Shown: one piece after another, positions 40,371 to 50,277 of the stretch
Layout: each line of letters opens with the position of its first letter
Position numbering within the stretch: the first letter of the stretch is position 1
Origin: an uncultured Dehalococcoidia bacterium
GTDB taxonomy: Bacteria; Chloroflexota; Dehalococcoidia; Lucifugimonadales; UBA3495
Direction: 5' to 3'
Length of the DNA stretch: 64,000 bases
Assembly (NCBI GenBank): GCA_951813535.1
Contig: OX638345.1
Location: forward strand, 2,539,158 to 2,603,157
The notes under the pieces: generated by a model
Seen by the model: only the letters and a program-made list of their open reading frames with translations
Told to the model about the DNA's origin: nothing
Database searches by the model: none
Translations under genes and position numbers: made by a program

Positions 40371-41420
40371 GTGTGGTCGACCATCGGGCAGGACCGCCTG
40401 CTGAAGCAAATCGACGCCGGCCTGGGCGCTGGAAGGCTGGCTCACGCCTACCTGCTGTCGGGGCCGCCCCACGTGGGCAAGATGACTTTGGCCCTGGATC
40501 TGGCCGCGGCGGTCAACTGTGCAGTCGTGAGTGGGAAACAAGCCGGATCCATGTTCGCAGATCTGGACGAAGCCGACGGTCCGTGCGGCAACTGCGATCC
40601 CTGCATGCGGATCCGACGCGGCGTGTTTGCCGACCTGAAGATCGTAGAGGTGGGCGGCGACGCGAGAGTCGCGACGCGAATCAGTATTGAGCAGGTGCGT
40701 GAAGTTGAGAGCTTCCTCTCCGTAACGCCCGTCGAGGGCTCATGGAAAGTGGTGATTTTCGACGGCGCGGAAACTTTGGCCGCCGGGCAGAGCGAACCGG
40801 CCAACGCTCTCCTGAAGACGTTGGAGGAACCGCCGCCGCAGGTGCTGATCCTGCTGCTGACCACCAATGAGGACGCGATCCTGCCCACCATTCGGTCGCG
40901 CTGCCGGACGCTGCCCTTGCGCCCGATGCCCGGGGATTCGTTGGCCGAGTACCTGGCATCCAAACGGGGGACCGACCCCGGAATGGCCCGTCGCCTGGCG
41001 CGTTTGGCCCGCGGATGCCCAGGGTGGGCCATCAATGCCCTAGACGACCCGGCGCTACTGGACGCCCACCGCGAACAGCTGGCGCAAATCTCGGCAATCG
41101 CGTCCTCGCCATTGGACGCGCGGTTCAACTACGCAAACAGCCTGGCCGGGAGCTTTTCCGGCGACCGGGAGTCGGTTCGGCAAGCGCTATATCTCTGGGA
41201 ACGCTGGTGGCGCGACGTCCTGCTCATCAAAGAGGGTCTGGTCGAGCATATCCACAACGACGAATGGCGCGAGGAGTTGACCGCACACGCTGGTGCGACG
41301 ACCACTGCCGACGTCGTGATCTTCCTGGAAAGCGTCCGAGAAACCCTGGCAGCCCTGGACGCCAACGTCAACCCGAGGTTGGCGTTGGAGTGCATGATGC
41401 TGGCGGTGCCAGCAATTTGA
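40371..41420 (+). CDS. holB: DNA polymerase III delta' subunit
   Basis: A 349-residue clamp-loader subunit. The degenerate P-loop GPPHVGKMTLA is near residues 31-41 (Met replaces the usual Thr/Ser, consistent with delta' not hydrolysing ATP). A zinc module CGNCDPCM lies near residues 73-80, and LLKTLEEPP and TIRSRCR follow. The start is GTG at 40371. It is between lysA and a repeat-rich lipoprotein gene. Confidence 0.93.
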   Translation: MWSTIGQDRLLKQIDAGLGAGRLAHAYLLSGPPHVGKMTLALDLAAAVNCAVVSGKQAGSMFADLDEADGPCGNCDPCMRIRRGVFADLKIVEVGGDARVATRISIEQVREVESFLSVTPVEGSWKVVIFDGAETLAAGQSEPANALLKTLEEPPPQVLILLLTTNEDAILPTIRSRCRTLPLRPMPGDSLAEYLASKRGTDPGMARRLARLARGCPGWAINALDDPALLDAHREQLAQISAIASSPLDARFNYANSLAGSFSGDRESVRQALYLWERWWRDVLLIKEGLVEHIHNDEWREELTAHAGATTTADVVIFLESVRETLAALDANVNPRLALECMMLAVPAI

Positions 41421-41434
41421 AAGGGTGAAGGAGA

Positions 41435-41980
41435 ATGCGACGCGGACTCTCCAACGTGCTAAATTCCTGCACGAAGACTTTTTCGACATTCGGGGGCTTT
41501 CGCAGAGCTCTCCTGACGGCTGCTGTGATGATTTCATTGGCCCTTGCGACAGTCGCTTGCATCGGGCCACTTGCACCGGACCCTACGCCCTATCCCACAT
41601 ATACGCCGGCTCCAACTTACACCCCCTATCCGACGCACACCCTGGCTCCAACTTACACGCCTTATCCGACCTATACCCCTACACCGTATCCCACGTACAC
41701 GCCTTACCCGACCTATACCCCGCTACCAATACCCGGGAAGGCGGATGGGGTTTCAAACCGCGAATTGGTATCTGACCCCATACATTGCCTTGAGCAGACG
41801 CCTTGGCTATGGCAAGCATTGAAAGCGGCAATGGCCGACGAATTCGCTGAGATGGGCCTGTCAGAAATCGAGCTGGAGGAAACTACGCCGGAAGACCTGC
41901 GGCCGTTGTTTGCTTTAGCCCTGGCGTCCGACGAAACAGTCCGAGGAGATTTAATCGACATCTCGTCCGCATGCCAGTGA
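41435..41980 (+). CDS. lipoprotein with Tyr-Pro-Thr repeat linker
   Basis: A 181-residue protein. A signal sequence runs to LATVAC, a lipobox with Cys at residue 47. A linker of about nine repeats of the type YPTYTP/APTYTP spans roughly residues 55-98, and a small acidic alpha-helical domain (105-181) with two Cys follows. The linker should be extended and rigid, holding the domain away from the membrane. AAGGAG precedes the ATG. It starts 14 bases after holB. I do not recognise the C-terminal domain. Confidence 0.8.
   Translation: MRRGLSNVLNSCTKTFSTFGGFRRALLTAAVMISLALATVACIGPLAPDPTPYPTYTPAPTYTPYPTHTLAPTYTPYPTYTPTPYPTYTPYPTYTPLPIPGKADGVSNRELVSDPIHCLEQTPWLWQALKAAMADEFAEMGLSEIELEETTPEDLRPLFALALASDETVRGDLIDISSACQ
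41581..41727 (+). repeat. in-gene tandem repeat coding for the YPTYTP linker
   Basis: Imperfect 18-base units resembling TATCCGACCTATACCCCT recur through this stretch, with point and synonymous variation and occasional GCTCCAACTTACACC units. It is a coding repeat prone to slippage, not a CRISPR array. Confidence 0.75.
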
Positions 41981-42024
41981 CTGGCCATGCCGGGTATGTA
42001 CTGATCGTGAAAAAACCTGAGATG

Positions 42025-42480
42025 CTATACCGCTTCGTAAGCCTTGTTCTTGCCCCGGGTCACCGCACGGAGGCGGCCCTGCCTCTCCAGGCCCCGGATG
42101 GCCTGGATCACTCGCGGATCGCCGTGGCGGCGGAACTTGCCGGCGATCTTGCTCTGGGTGCGGGCAGTCTCGCAGTACTCCAGTACCTGTTCGGCCAGCA
42201 GATCACTGACCGCAGGCAATGGCTGGATAGGCATGACTACGGTGTGACCCGGATTGCCGTCCGCCTCCTCGCCAGGGCTGAACTCAAGGCGGTCGCTGTG
42301 GGCGGAGAGGAAAGACCGCACGCGTCGTCGCAGTGACCCGCCCGTGCCCGAAGAGCCGTAACCGTGAACGACCTCTAGGATTTCGGACGACGTACCGGTG
42401 GCCAGCACCCGGTTGTAGGTCGAAATCAGTTCATCCAGCGATTCGGACCAGGTCCTGCCGTGAAGGTCGATGCTGGCCAT
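42025..42480 (-). CDS. Smr-domain protein
   Basis: A 151-residue protein with the Smr (MutS2 C-terminal) fold. It has the N-terminal LDLHG-type motif IDLHGRTWSESLDELI and EVVHGYGSSGTGG, the TGxG-like loop, near residues 37-49. Smr domains are nucleases acting on DNA or RNA. A C-terminal extension (about 95-151), with SKIAGKFRRHGDPRVIQAIR, looks like a winged helix. It is 6 bases downstream of the HNH gene on the minus strand. Confidence 0.85.
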   Translation of the reverse strand: MASIDLHGRTWSESLDELISTYNRVLATGTSSEILEVVHGYGSSGTGGSLRRRVRSFLSAHSDRLEFSPGEEADGNPGHTVVMPIQPLPAVSDLLAEQVLEYCETARTQSKIAGKFRRHGDPRVIQAIRGLERQGRLRAVTRGKNKAYEAV

Positions 42481-42486
42481 GGACTT

Positions 42487-43218
42487 TCAGTCCGCTACGG
42501 CCAGCAACGCCGCGTCACTGTCGCTGCCGTTCCGTGACTTGGCGGCGGATTGCCAGGGGATGTACTGCTTCCACTCGTCCAGAATGGTGCGGTTTTCCAG
42601 GATGCGATACGGATTGGGCTGCGGAGCGGTCGGTAGTCGGCGCAGCTTCATGTTCGCCTCTTCCGGAGTGCGCCCGGCCTTGTCGAGATTGCAGCGTCCG
42701 CACGCGGCGACGACGTTGTCCCAGGTGTGCGGGCCACGCTGCCGCCGGGGAACCACGTGGTCCAGGGTGAGTTGCTGAGACCGTTTGCCGCAGTATTGGC
42801 AGGTGTAGTGATCCCGCAGGAACACTTCCTTTTTGGACAGGCGGCGCGGCGCGAAAGGACGCTTCACCAGGTACACCAGTCGGATTATGGAAGGCGCGTC
42901 CAGCGCGGCGTTGTAGGTCCGGATCCGGGACGTCTCAGCGCGCTGCTCCAGAAGTTCGGCCTTGCCCTTGGCGACCAGCACAATGGCCCGCCGCACGGTA
43001 CAAACGTTGACCGGAACGTAATTGAGGTTCAGGACCAAAACCGGCGCGGTAAGGCGACCCGGGACCGGGGCTTTTCCGCTGCGTTGATCTTCCTCCGATG
43101 TCGTAGAGACATCCTGCTTGCCGGGCCTTCCGCCCGAACTCTTGGCGCTGGGTTGTCGGCCATTGTTCCGGTTCCTGGCCGCGCCCTTTTTTCGACCCGT
43201 TCGTCCCCGGCTTGCCAT
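42487..43218 (-). CDS. HNH endonuclease
   Basis: A 243-residue protein. A basic, low-complexity N-terminus (Lys, Arg, Gly and Ser rich, residues 1-50) precedes LVLNLNYVPVNV, the conserved lead-in of this family. The HNH nuclease domain spans about 135-195, with zinc ligands CQYC and CGRC and the catalytic LTLDHVVPR. Such stand-alone HNH genes are widespread and their role is unclear (possibly repair). It probably shares a transcript with the Smr gene, another nuclease-type protein. Confidence 0.9.
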   Translation of the reverse strand: MASRGRTGRKKGAARNRNNGRQPSAKSSGGRPGKQDVSTTSEEDQRSGKAPVPGRLTAPVLVLNLNYVPVNVCTVRRAIVLVAKGKAELLEQRAETSRIRTYNAALDAPSIIRLVYLVKRPFAPRRLSKKEVFLRDHYTCQYCGKRSQQLTLDHVVPRRQRGPHTWDNVVAACGRCNLDKAGRTPEEANMKLRRLPTAPQPNPYRILENRTILDEWKQYIPWQSAAKSRNGSDSDAALLAVAD

Positions 43219-43547
43219 CTGCCATCCTCATTGCAGGTAGCGCATTCGCTGCCGCGTCGTGCCGAAACGATAATTCGCTGCTGATATTGCTCTGCTCATT
43301 ATAACGCCGATTGCCATAATCCGACACGGCGGTAATTTTTCAGCCCGTTCCACCATTCTCAAGACGTGTAACGCGTTCTGGAATGGTACGCAATTTTTTC
43401 GCGGCGGTGCGGAGAGCGGACCGCATTCCGGCCCTCGCCGTCGCAGCTGTTGGGCTACCCGGCTTGGGAAACCCCGTGTGATAAACTAGCCGCCGATTCC
43501 AGGCAGAGCGTACGGCCCGGCGCGTACCGCTCCAGGACGAGACGACA
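43219..43547. other. divergent intergenic region
   Basis: These 329 bases separate the minus-strand HNH gene from the plus-strand Fe-S oxidoreductase gene. I see a consensus -10 for the minus direction and no convincing gene, RNA or terminator. A TGATAAACT near 43480 could be a plus-strand -10 without a clear -35. Confidence 0.5.
43298..43303 (-). promoter_or_regulatory. -10 element of the HNH-Smr operon
   Basis: On minus the hexamer is a perfect TATAAT about 80 bases before the HNH start. The -35 at 17 bases (TGTCGG) is weak. Confidence 0.45.
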
Positions 43548-45605
43548 ATGGTTCCCCCAGATACGCTTTTTGGCGTCATTCCCGTTTGGGTCGGCGTCTA
43601 CGTGGTGACACTTCTTACGCTTGGCGTGGCGGGATATGTCGTGTATCGCCGCGTGTTCCGGCTGGTTTTGCAGGGCCTGCCCGTGGCCCGATTCGACCAG
43701 CCTGTCACCCGCCTGGTGGGGGCCGCGGTGATCGTTCTCGGGCAGCGGAAAGTCCTGCAGCGGGTAGGTCGACTCGACCCTCGCTCGCGCAGCATAGACC
43801 TGGCCGGCCTCGGCCACGCAGCGATCTTCTGGGGTTTTCTGTCTTTCAGCCTCTCATATCTGATCTTCATATTTGGCGGATCCATCTGGCCTCCCCTGGG
43901 CGAGACCATTCTCACCACGACCGGAGTCCTGGTCTACAGCATCTACCTTGACATCTTCGCAGCAGTCATCCTGGTCGCGCTGATCTGGGCCCTCGTCCGC
44001 CGCTGGATCGCGCAGCCACACCGTCTGAGTTTCGACCTGACCCGCAAAGGGGAGTCGATAGTCATCGTTGCGTTGACCGCCGGGCTGATGATCGCGACGC
44101 TGCTGGTCCATTCGTTCTACGTGGCTGCCGGGGGCGCGGGCCCCGAGGCCAGCGTGTTCATCGGCGGCGCGGTCGGCAACTGGCTGAACGGCGTGGGTAT
44201 GGCCGAAGCCACCGCCGGCGCTTTGCAGGCGATCTTCTGGTGGGTGCATCTGCTTATCGTGCTCGGGTTCGGGCTTTACATTCCGTTCTCGAAGCACATT
44301 CACATGGTTGCGGCTCCTCTGAACGCCTTCTTCCGCAACCTGGAGCCGCGCGGGACCCTGGCGACGATGGACTTGGAAAACGTCGAACGCTTCGGGGCTT
44401 CTCGGGTGCAGGACTTCACCTGGAAGGAACTTCTGGACGGATACGCGTGCGCGGTGTGCGGCCGGTGCACGGACGCCTGTCCGGCGCACACGACGGGCAA
44501 GGTTCTTTCGCCGATGCACATCGTGGAAAACCTGAAGGAGCACATGATCGCCATCGGGCACCAGGGGGCTCGCGACGCCGAGCACGTGGAGCCGATGCCG
44601 TTGATTGATGGCGCTATTCCGGAGCAGGCGGTGTGGGACTGCGTCTCTTGCGGTGCCTGCATGGAGGAATGTCCGGTGGTGGTAGAACACGTGCCGACCA
44701 TCATCGACATGCGGCGGGCCCTGGTACTCGAGGAGTCTCGGATACCGGAGACCGGCATGAACGCCCTGCTGAGCATGGAGCAACGCGGACACCCCTGGCG
44801 AGGCACAACCTACGCGCGCACCGATTGGGCGGAAGGACTCGACGTTCCGACGATGGCGGAAAAGCCGGACGCCGAGGTTCTTTTCTGGGTGGGCTGCACC
44901 GGGGCCCTGGAACAGCGCAGCCAGGGCATCGCCCGTTCGATGGCCAAGGTGCTGAAATCGGCGGGCGTCGACTTCGCGATCCTGGGCGACGAGGAGAGTT
45001 GCACCGGCGACCCGGCACGGCGCATGGGCAACGAGTACCTGTTCCAGATCCTGGCACAGCAAAACGTCGAGGTGCTGAACAGCTACAACGTGAAAACCGT
45101 GGTGACCATCTGCCCGCACTGCTTCAACACCATGAAGAACGAGTACCCGCAGTTCGGCGGCGAATACGAGGTGCTGCACTACAGTCAGTTCGTCGACGGC
45201 CTGATCCGGGACGGCAGAATCAAGCCCGTGAAGATGATGGATGTGTCGGTGGCATACCACGACTCCTGCTACCTCGGGCGCCACAACGGAGTCTACGATG
45301 AGCCGCGCAACGTGGCCAAAGCCATCCCCGGGCTCAAGTTGGTGGAGATGGAGCCACGGTGCCGAGAGCGGGGCTTTTGTTGCGGCGCGGGCGGCGGTCA
45401 CATGTGGATCGAGGAGAGCCAGGGCGAGCGGATCAACCACGCTCGAACCGACCACTTCCTGGAGACCAATGCCGACGCGGTAGGCGTGTCGTGTCCATTC
45501 TGCCTGCAGATGATGACCGAAGGGATCCAATCCAAGGGGCAGGCTGACACGAAAGAGGCCAGGGACGTGTTGGAGATCCTGGCCGACAGTCTGGCCGACG
45601 ATTAG
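43548..45605 (+). CDS. membrane Fe-S oxidoreductase (HdrD/GlpC-like, ETF:menaquinone reductase type)
   Basis: A 685-residue fusion protein. Residues 1-270 hold about six membrane helices of the NarI/haem-b type with several membrane His. Residues 300-375 carry two [4Fe-4S] motifs (CAVCGRCTDACP and CVSCGACMEECP). The rest holds two CCG domains (SCTGDPARRMGN; CCGAGGGHMW near residue 610). The architecture matches the DUF224-type proteins proposed to pass electrons from ETF to menaquinone (EMO, mycobacterial EtfD). That would couple acyl-CoA dehydrogenases to respiration. No etfAB is adjacent. Confidence 0.88.
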   Translation: MVPPDTLFGVIPVWVGVYVVTLLTLGVAGYVVYRRVFRLVLQGLPVARFDQPVTRLVGAAVIVLGQRKVLQRVGRLDPRSRSIDLAGLGHAAIFWGFLSFSLSYLIFIFGGSIWPPLGETILTTTGVLVYSIYLDIFAAVILVALIWALVRRWIAQPHRLSFDLTRKGESIVIVALTAGLMIATLLVHSFYVAAGGAGPEASVFIGGAVGNWLNGVGMAEATAGALQAIFWWVHLLIVLGFGLYIPFSKHIHMVAAPLNAFFRNLEPRGTLATMDLENVERFGASRVQDFTWKELLDGYACAVCGRCTDACPAHTTGKVLSPMHIVENLKEHMIAIGHQGARDAEHVEPMPLIDGAIPEQAVWDCVSCGACMEECPVVVEHVPTIIDMRRALVLEESRIPETGMNALLSMEQRGHPWRGTTYARTDWAEGLDVPTMAEKPDAEVLFWVGCTGALEQRSQGIARSMAKVLKSAGVDFAILGDEESCTGDPARRMGNEYLFQILAQQNVEVLNSYNVKTVVTICPHCFNTMKNEYPQFGGEYEVLHYSQFVDGLIRDGRIKPVKMMDVSVAYHDSCYLGRHNGVYDEPRNVAKAIPGLKLVEMEPRCRERGFCCGAGGGHMWIEESQGERINHARTDHFLETNADAVGVSCPFCLQMMTEGIQSKGQADTKEARDVLEILADSLADD

Positions 45606-45783
45606 GCACGTCGCAAATCCATTCGGCTAGTTTGAGCGTTTCCAGGTTAGTTGCCTCGCGACACAGTGCAGCATCGGCGCGTCTATCGAGTTCGGTTACG
45701 CTACGGCGGTGCCGCGGCCAATCGCTTGACGCGCGGTTGACGGCTCCGGCCAGTTCAAATCTCGCATTGAGGGATGTTGAACC

Positions 45784-46569
45784 ATGTTGATGGAGATGCT
45801 GGAACGGCGATTGCTCTTCCAACCCCGGCCGGTTTGCGAAGCGCTGCCGACTGACCTCGGCATGGAGTTTGAAGAAACCTGGTGCAAGTCGGAACGCGGC
45901 CACAAGCTGCAGTGCTGGTTTATTCCTGGTGATCGCCGAACCGACTTGACCTGGATGTGGTTCGGGGGAGCGGGCGGCAATCTGAGCCTCAGGGTCGGCG
46001 AGTTTGCGGCGGTCAGGAGGCACACCGGCGCGAATATCTTCGGGTTCGATTACGGCGGGTTCGGGAATAGCCGTGGCAAGGCGACGGTGCGGAACACCGC
46101 CGCCGATGCTCGGGCCGCGTTGGCCCACCTGCAACGGACCTACGGAGCCGACCGCGACCACACTCTGTTCATGGGTGTATCGATGGGCGCGGCCGTGGCA
46201 ATACGGCTGGCCGCCGAATCCGGGTCTCCACTCGGGATCGCACTGGTGGCTCCCTTCGCTTCCCTGCGGGACATGGGCAAGCTGTTCTATCCGGCGCTGA
46301 CCTGGTCGGGACGGCTGGTCGGTAACCGCTACGATTCGGTGTCCTTGATCGACCGGGTAGACTGTCCACTGCTGATACTGCACGGCATCGACGACGAACT
46401 GGTGCCTATTTGGCAGGGGCGCAAGTTATTCGACGCGGCGCGGGAACCGAAGCGGTTGATTACCGTAGATACCGCCGGTCACATGGACGTCGGTGACTAT
46501 CCCGAGTTTTGGTGCGGCCTCTGTGATTGGATGGACCAAGAGATCCCACCTGCGAAAACCCTGCGGTAA
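45784..46569 (+). CDS. alpha/beta hydrolase (serine aminopeptidase-like)
   Basis: A 261-residue alpha/beta-hydrolase of the FrsA/BAAT-like group. FDYGGFGNSRG near residues 80-90 and the nucleophile elbow MGVSMGAA near residue 130 place the Ser. HGIDDELVPIWQGR near residues 200-213 carries the Asp, and TAGHMDVGDYP the His. It is probably a cytoplasmic esterase. It stands between the Fe-S oxidoreductase and the SelW-like gene on the plus strand. Substrate unknown. Confidence 0.87.
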   Translation: MLMEMLERRLLFQPRPVCEALPTDLGMEFEETWCKSERGHKLQCWFIPGDRRTDLTWMWFGGAGGNLSLRVGEFAAVRRHTGANIFGFDYGGFGNSRGKATVRNTAADARAALAHLQRTYGADRDHTLFMGVSMGAAVAIRLAAESGSPLGIALVAPFASLRDMGKLFYPALTWSGRLVGNRYDSVSLIDRVDCPLLILHGIDDELVPIWQGRKLFDAAREPKRLITVDTAGHMDVGDYPEFWCGLCDWMDQEIPPAKTLR

Positions 46570-46685
46570 CGAGCAACGATTGGCGGTTCGCCCTGCTCCG
46601 GGGGTGGCGTTGCGCGGCCGGCACGATTGCCCTATCATCCGGCTCAACGGCAACAGCCACGACGTCAACGCAAGGGAGGGAACCC

Positions 46686-46955
46686 ATGGCTCAGAGGCCC
46701 GACGTAAACCGGATGGAAATTGAAATTATTTATTGCTGGGATTGAGGGCACGCTGGACGCGCGGCCTGGATGGCCAGCGAAGCACTGACCCGCACCGGCG
46801 ACAACATATCGACGTTCAAACTCACGCCCGGCGAACACGGCAAGTTTGACATTCTGATCGACGGTGAGTTGGTTGGCGAGCATAAACATACTCCCGACGC
46901 CCACCTGTTCCCGGACCTGCAGGACCTGATGGCCGCAATCAACAACCGAATCTAG
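46686..46955 (+). CDS. SelW-like (Rdx family) selenoprotein
   Basis: From the ATG at 46686, preceded at five bases by AGGGAGGG, the frame runs 89 codons with a single internal UGA at codon 20 (46743-46745). The context is EIIYCWD-UGA-GHAGRAAW, the Rdx/SelW CxxU motif with Cys at 17 and UGA at 20. The rest matches the thioredoxin-like Rdx fold: KLTPGEHGKFDILIDGELVG, then LFPDLQDLMAAI. A conventional reading would yield a 19-residue stub or start at an internal ATG and lose the redox site. A hairpin fitting a SECIS follows the UGA. Expected role: cytoplasmic thiol/selenol redox protein. Confidence 0.85.
46743..46779 (+). promoter_or_regulatory. candidate bacterial SECIS element after UGA codon 20
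   Basis: After the UGA, CGCT (46751-46754) pairs with AGCG (46776-46779) and GGCC (46763-46766) with GGCC (46772-46775) around loop TGGAT, with an eight-base bulge on the left. An alternative is a continuous CGCTGG/CCAGCG stem (46751-46756 with 46774-46779). The inner loop starts 22 bases after the UGA with G in its second position. Confidence 0.55.
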
Positions 46956-46971
46956 CTCCATTGACAGTCCC

Positions 46972-47011
46972 CGCCCGGGTTTCAGGTTGCCGCCCGAACC
47001 CCGGGCGTTTT
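46972..47011 (+). terminator. rho-independent terminator of the SelW-like gene
   Basis: CGCCCGGG (46972-46979) and CCCGGGCG (47000-47007) form a perfect 8-bp stem followed by TTTTGG, 17 bases after the stop codon of the SelW-like gene and ahead of the convergent DUF503 gene. Confidence 0.75.
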
Positions 47012-47020
47012 GGTCTCACG

Positions 47021-47320
47021 CTAGAAACCGCCCATGACCTCGATTTGGACTTCGAGGATTTCCAGGTCCGGCCGGACCTCGGTCACGAACGCGGCCACGT
47101 CGTCGACCAGGGCCCTGGTCTGATCCGCGTTGGCGCCCACGCATGAGAGCATCAGGGTAAGACTCTGCCAGGCGTTGCCGTCAGCGCCGGCGTCCTGGGC
47201 AACCGAAACGTTGAAGCGGCCGCGGATCCGTTGGGTCAGGCTGCGCGCGGCCTGCCGGCGGGTCTTGAGGCTGCGGCTCTCGGGCACGCGGAGGCTGATG
47301 TGGGCTACGGCGACGTGCAT
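47021..47320 (-). CDS. DUF503 family protein
   Basis: A 99-residue protein of the DUF503 family. ISLRVPESRSLKTRRQAARS and RFNVSVAQ near residues 9-45 are the family signature (SLKxKR...FNVSVAE). The family has a ferredoxin-like fold and no established function, though it is often near ribosome-related genes such as rbfA. The start at 47320 (MHVAVAHI) fits homologues; the longer upstream frame does not. It is divergent from rex. Confidence 0.85.
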   Translation of the reverse strand: MHVAVAHISLRVPESRSLKTRRQAARSLTQRIRGRFNVSVAQDAGADGNAWQSLTLMLSCVGANADQTRALVDDVAAFVTEVRPDLEILEVQIEVMGGF

Positions 47321-47610
47321 AGGCGTGATGCCACACGGTTTGGTGAGTAAAGCGGACCGATCGTTGAGTTTAGCCGATATCGCCCGCATAAACGCAGTGT
47401 CGGTTCGCCGAAACATGATGTGGCCGCCAGGGTCGCGGTCGGTGCGGGAAGGTTCCGCGCCCGTTCGTTCCGGTATTGACGCTGGATAAGCGGCGGGATA
47501 GATTGTGTTCGGGCTCCGAATGGTACAGGAGCCGCATTTGGATAGTTTCCGTTATACGCAACATTGATGACCACATATAACGCATCCGAGATTAGGCACG
47601 ATACAAGCCC

Positions 47611-48315
47611 ATGGCATCCAGTTCAAGCCGCCCAGGTATTCGCCCCATGACGGTCATAACCCCTGGTGAGGTCCCCGAGGTGGTCATCTCCCGATTGCCT
47701 CAATATGTCCGCATCCTGTCGCAATTGCTGGACGCGGGAGAAGAGGTGACCAACTCGCAGCAGCTGGGAGAACAGCTGCAGGTTACCCCGGCGCAGATCC
47801 GTAAGGACCTGTCCTACTTCGGCAGGTTCGGCAAGCAGGGCCGTGGGTACGTTGTCCGCGATCTGCTGAGAGAATTGAAACAGATCCTGGGCCTGAATTC
47901 CGAATGGAACGTCGCCGTGGTGGGTGTGGGTCGGTTGGGGAATGCCATCCTGAACTACCCCGGTTTCAACCCCGACGGGTTCCACCTCGTGGCGGCGTTC
48001 GACAACAACCTGGCCAACGTGGGACGCGAGGTTGGCGGCGTTTCAGTGCAGCCGATGGGCGAGATGGCGGAAACGGTCGCCGAGCGCGATATCAGCATCG
48101 CCATCGTCGCGGTGCCCAGCGCTCACACGCAAACCGTAATCGACCAGTTGGTGGGATGCGGGGTACGGGCGATTTTGAACTACGCGCCCATCAACGCACA
48201 GGTGCCTGACGGGGTCCGGGTGCGCAGCATCGACCCGGTGCTGGCCCTGCAGTCGATGACCTACTACCTGACTGACGGTGGCCCGTCGATCAACGGCTCG
48301 GTTCCCGGGCGCTGA
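47611..48315 (+). CDS. rex: redox-sensing transcriptional repressor Rex
   Basis: A 234-residue NADH/NAD-sensing repressor. The winged helix spans about residues 22-88 (TPAQIRKDLSYFGRFGKQGRGY). The NAD-binding Rossmann domain starts at VVGVGRLGNAILNY near residue 99, followed by AAFDNN and AIVAVPSAH. Rex releases DNA when NADH rises and usually controls respiratory and fermentative genes. Its stop lies 2 bases from the stop of the convergent ATP synthase operon. An internal ATG at 47647 is an alternative start. No TTGTGAA-type Rex box is visible upstream. Confidence 0.95.
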   Translation: MASSSSRPGIRPMTVITPGEVPEVVISRLPQYVRILSQLLDAGEEVTNSQQLGEQLQVTPAQIRKDLSYFGRFGKQGRGYVVRDLLRELKQILGLNSEWNVAVVGVGRLGNAILNYPGFNPDGFHLVAAFDNNLANVGREVGGVSVQPMGEMAETVAERDISIAIVAVPSAHTQTVIDQLVGCGVRAILNYAPINAQVPDGVRVRSIDPVLALQSMTYYLTDGGPSINGSVPGR

Positions 48316-48317
48316 GG

Positions 48318-48758
48318 CTACTGCTGGGTTGGCCGCGCCAGTGAACGGTGCGGTGCGGCGCGACGGCGTCTGGCCACGGTTACGCGCACTTGGGCGCGGC
48401 GCAAAGACGCCACCGCCTGCTCTAGCTCGATGTCCGACTCGCGGCTGGTGATGCGTTCCTGCGCGCGCGCCAGGGCTTCCTGCGCCCGTGCCTCGTCGAT
48501 CTCGTCCACATCCTCGGCGGCATCGGCGAGGACAATGACCTGGTTGCCCAGCACTTCCAGATAGCCGCCGGACAATGCAAGGTAGCTGTCATCGCCGCCC
48601 GAGCGCACCAGCAACTCCCCCGGTTCCAGAACAGTCATCAGCGGGGCATGGTTGGGTAGAATTCCCAGTTGCCCGGCGACGCCCGGCGCGACCAGCGCGT
48701 CCACCTCGCCGGAGAACACCTCGCGTTCAGCGGTGATGATTTGCAACTGCATCGGCAT
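48318..48758 (-). CDS. atpC: ATP synthase epsilon subunit
   Basis: A 146-residue F1 central-stalk subunit. The N-terminal beta-barrel holds QIITAEREVFSGEVDALVAP and GILPNHAPLMTVLEPGELLV; a C-terminal helical hairpin (about 85-135) can inhibit the enzyme. The start at 48758 follows AGGAG. The last 15 residues are a basic extension (RRRRAAPHRSLARP). It is the last gene of the operon. Confidence 0.93.
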   Translation of the reverse strand: MPMQLQIITAEREVFSGEVDALVAPGVAGQLGILPNHAPLMTVLEPGELLVRSGGDDSYLALSGGYLEVLGNQVIVLADAAEDVDEIDEARAQEALARAQERITSRESDIELEQAVASLRRAQVRVTVARRRRAAPHRSLARPTQQ

Positions 48759-48795
48759 CGGGGTGAGCTCCTGTTGAACCGTCGCCTCGGGATTG

Positions 48796-50211
<1,416 letters not shown>

Positions 50212-50277
50212 CTAACTGAAAACGGGCGGATCTGGGGGTCTCGCGATTCATCGGTTTCGCGAACGAGGCCGCAAAGA

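Noticed and set aside
41581-41727. CRISPR-like repeat array
   Set aside because: Repeats are in frame, contiguous without spacers, and encode a lipoprotein linker.
43854-45530. 558-codon open frame on minus opposite the Fe-S oxidoreductase
   Set aside because: Antisense to a gene with clear cluster motifs; no independent support.
46686-46745. A 19-residue peptide gene ending at TGA 46743-46745
   Set aside because: The downstream frame encodes the rest of an Rdx domain and the TGA occupies the CxxU position.
47321-47610. Rex-box operator or small gene between DUF503 and rex
   Set aside because: No TTGTGAA-N4-TTCACAA-like dyad and no frame with a ribosome-binding site could be found.
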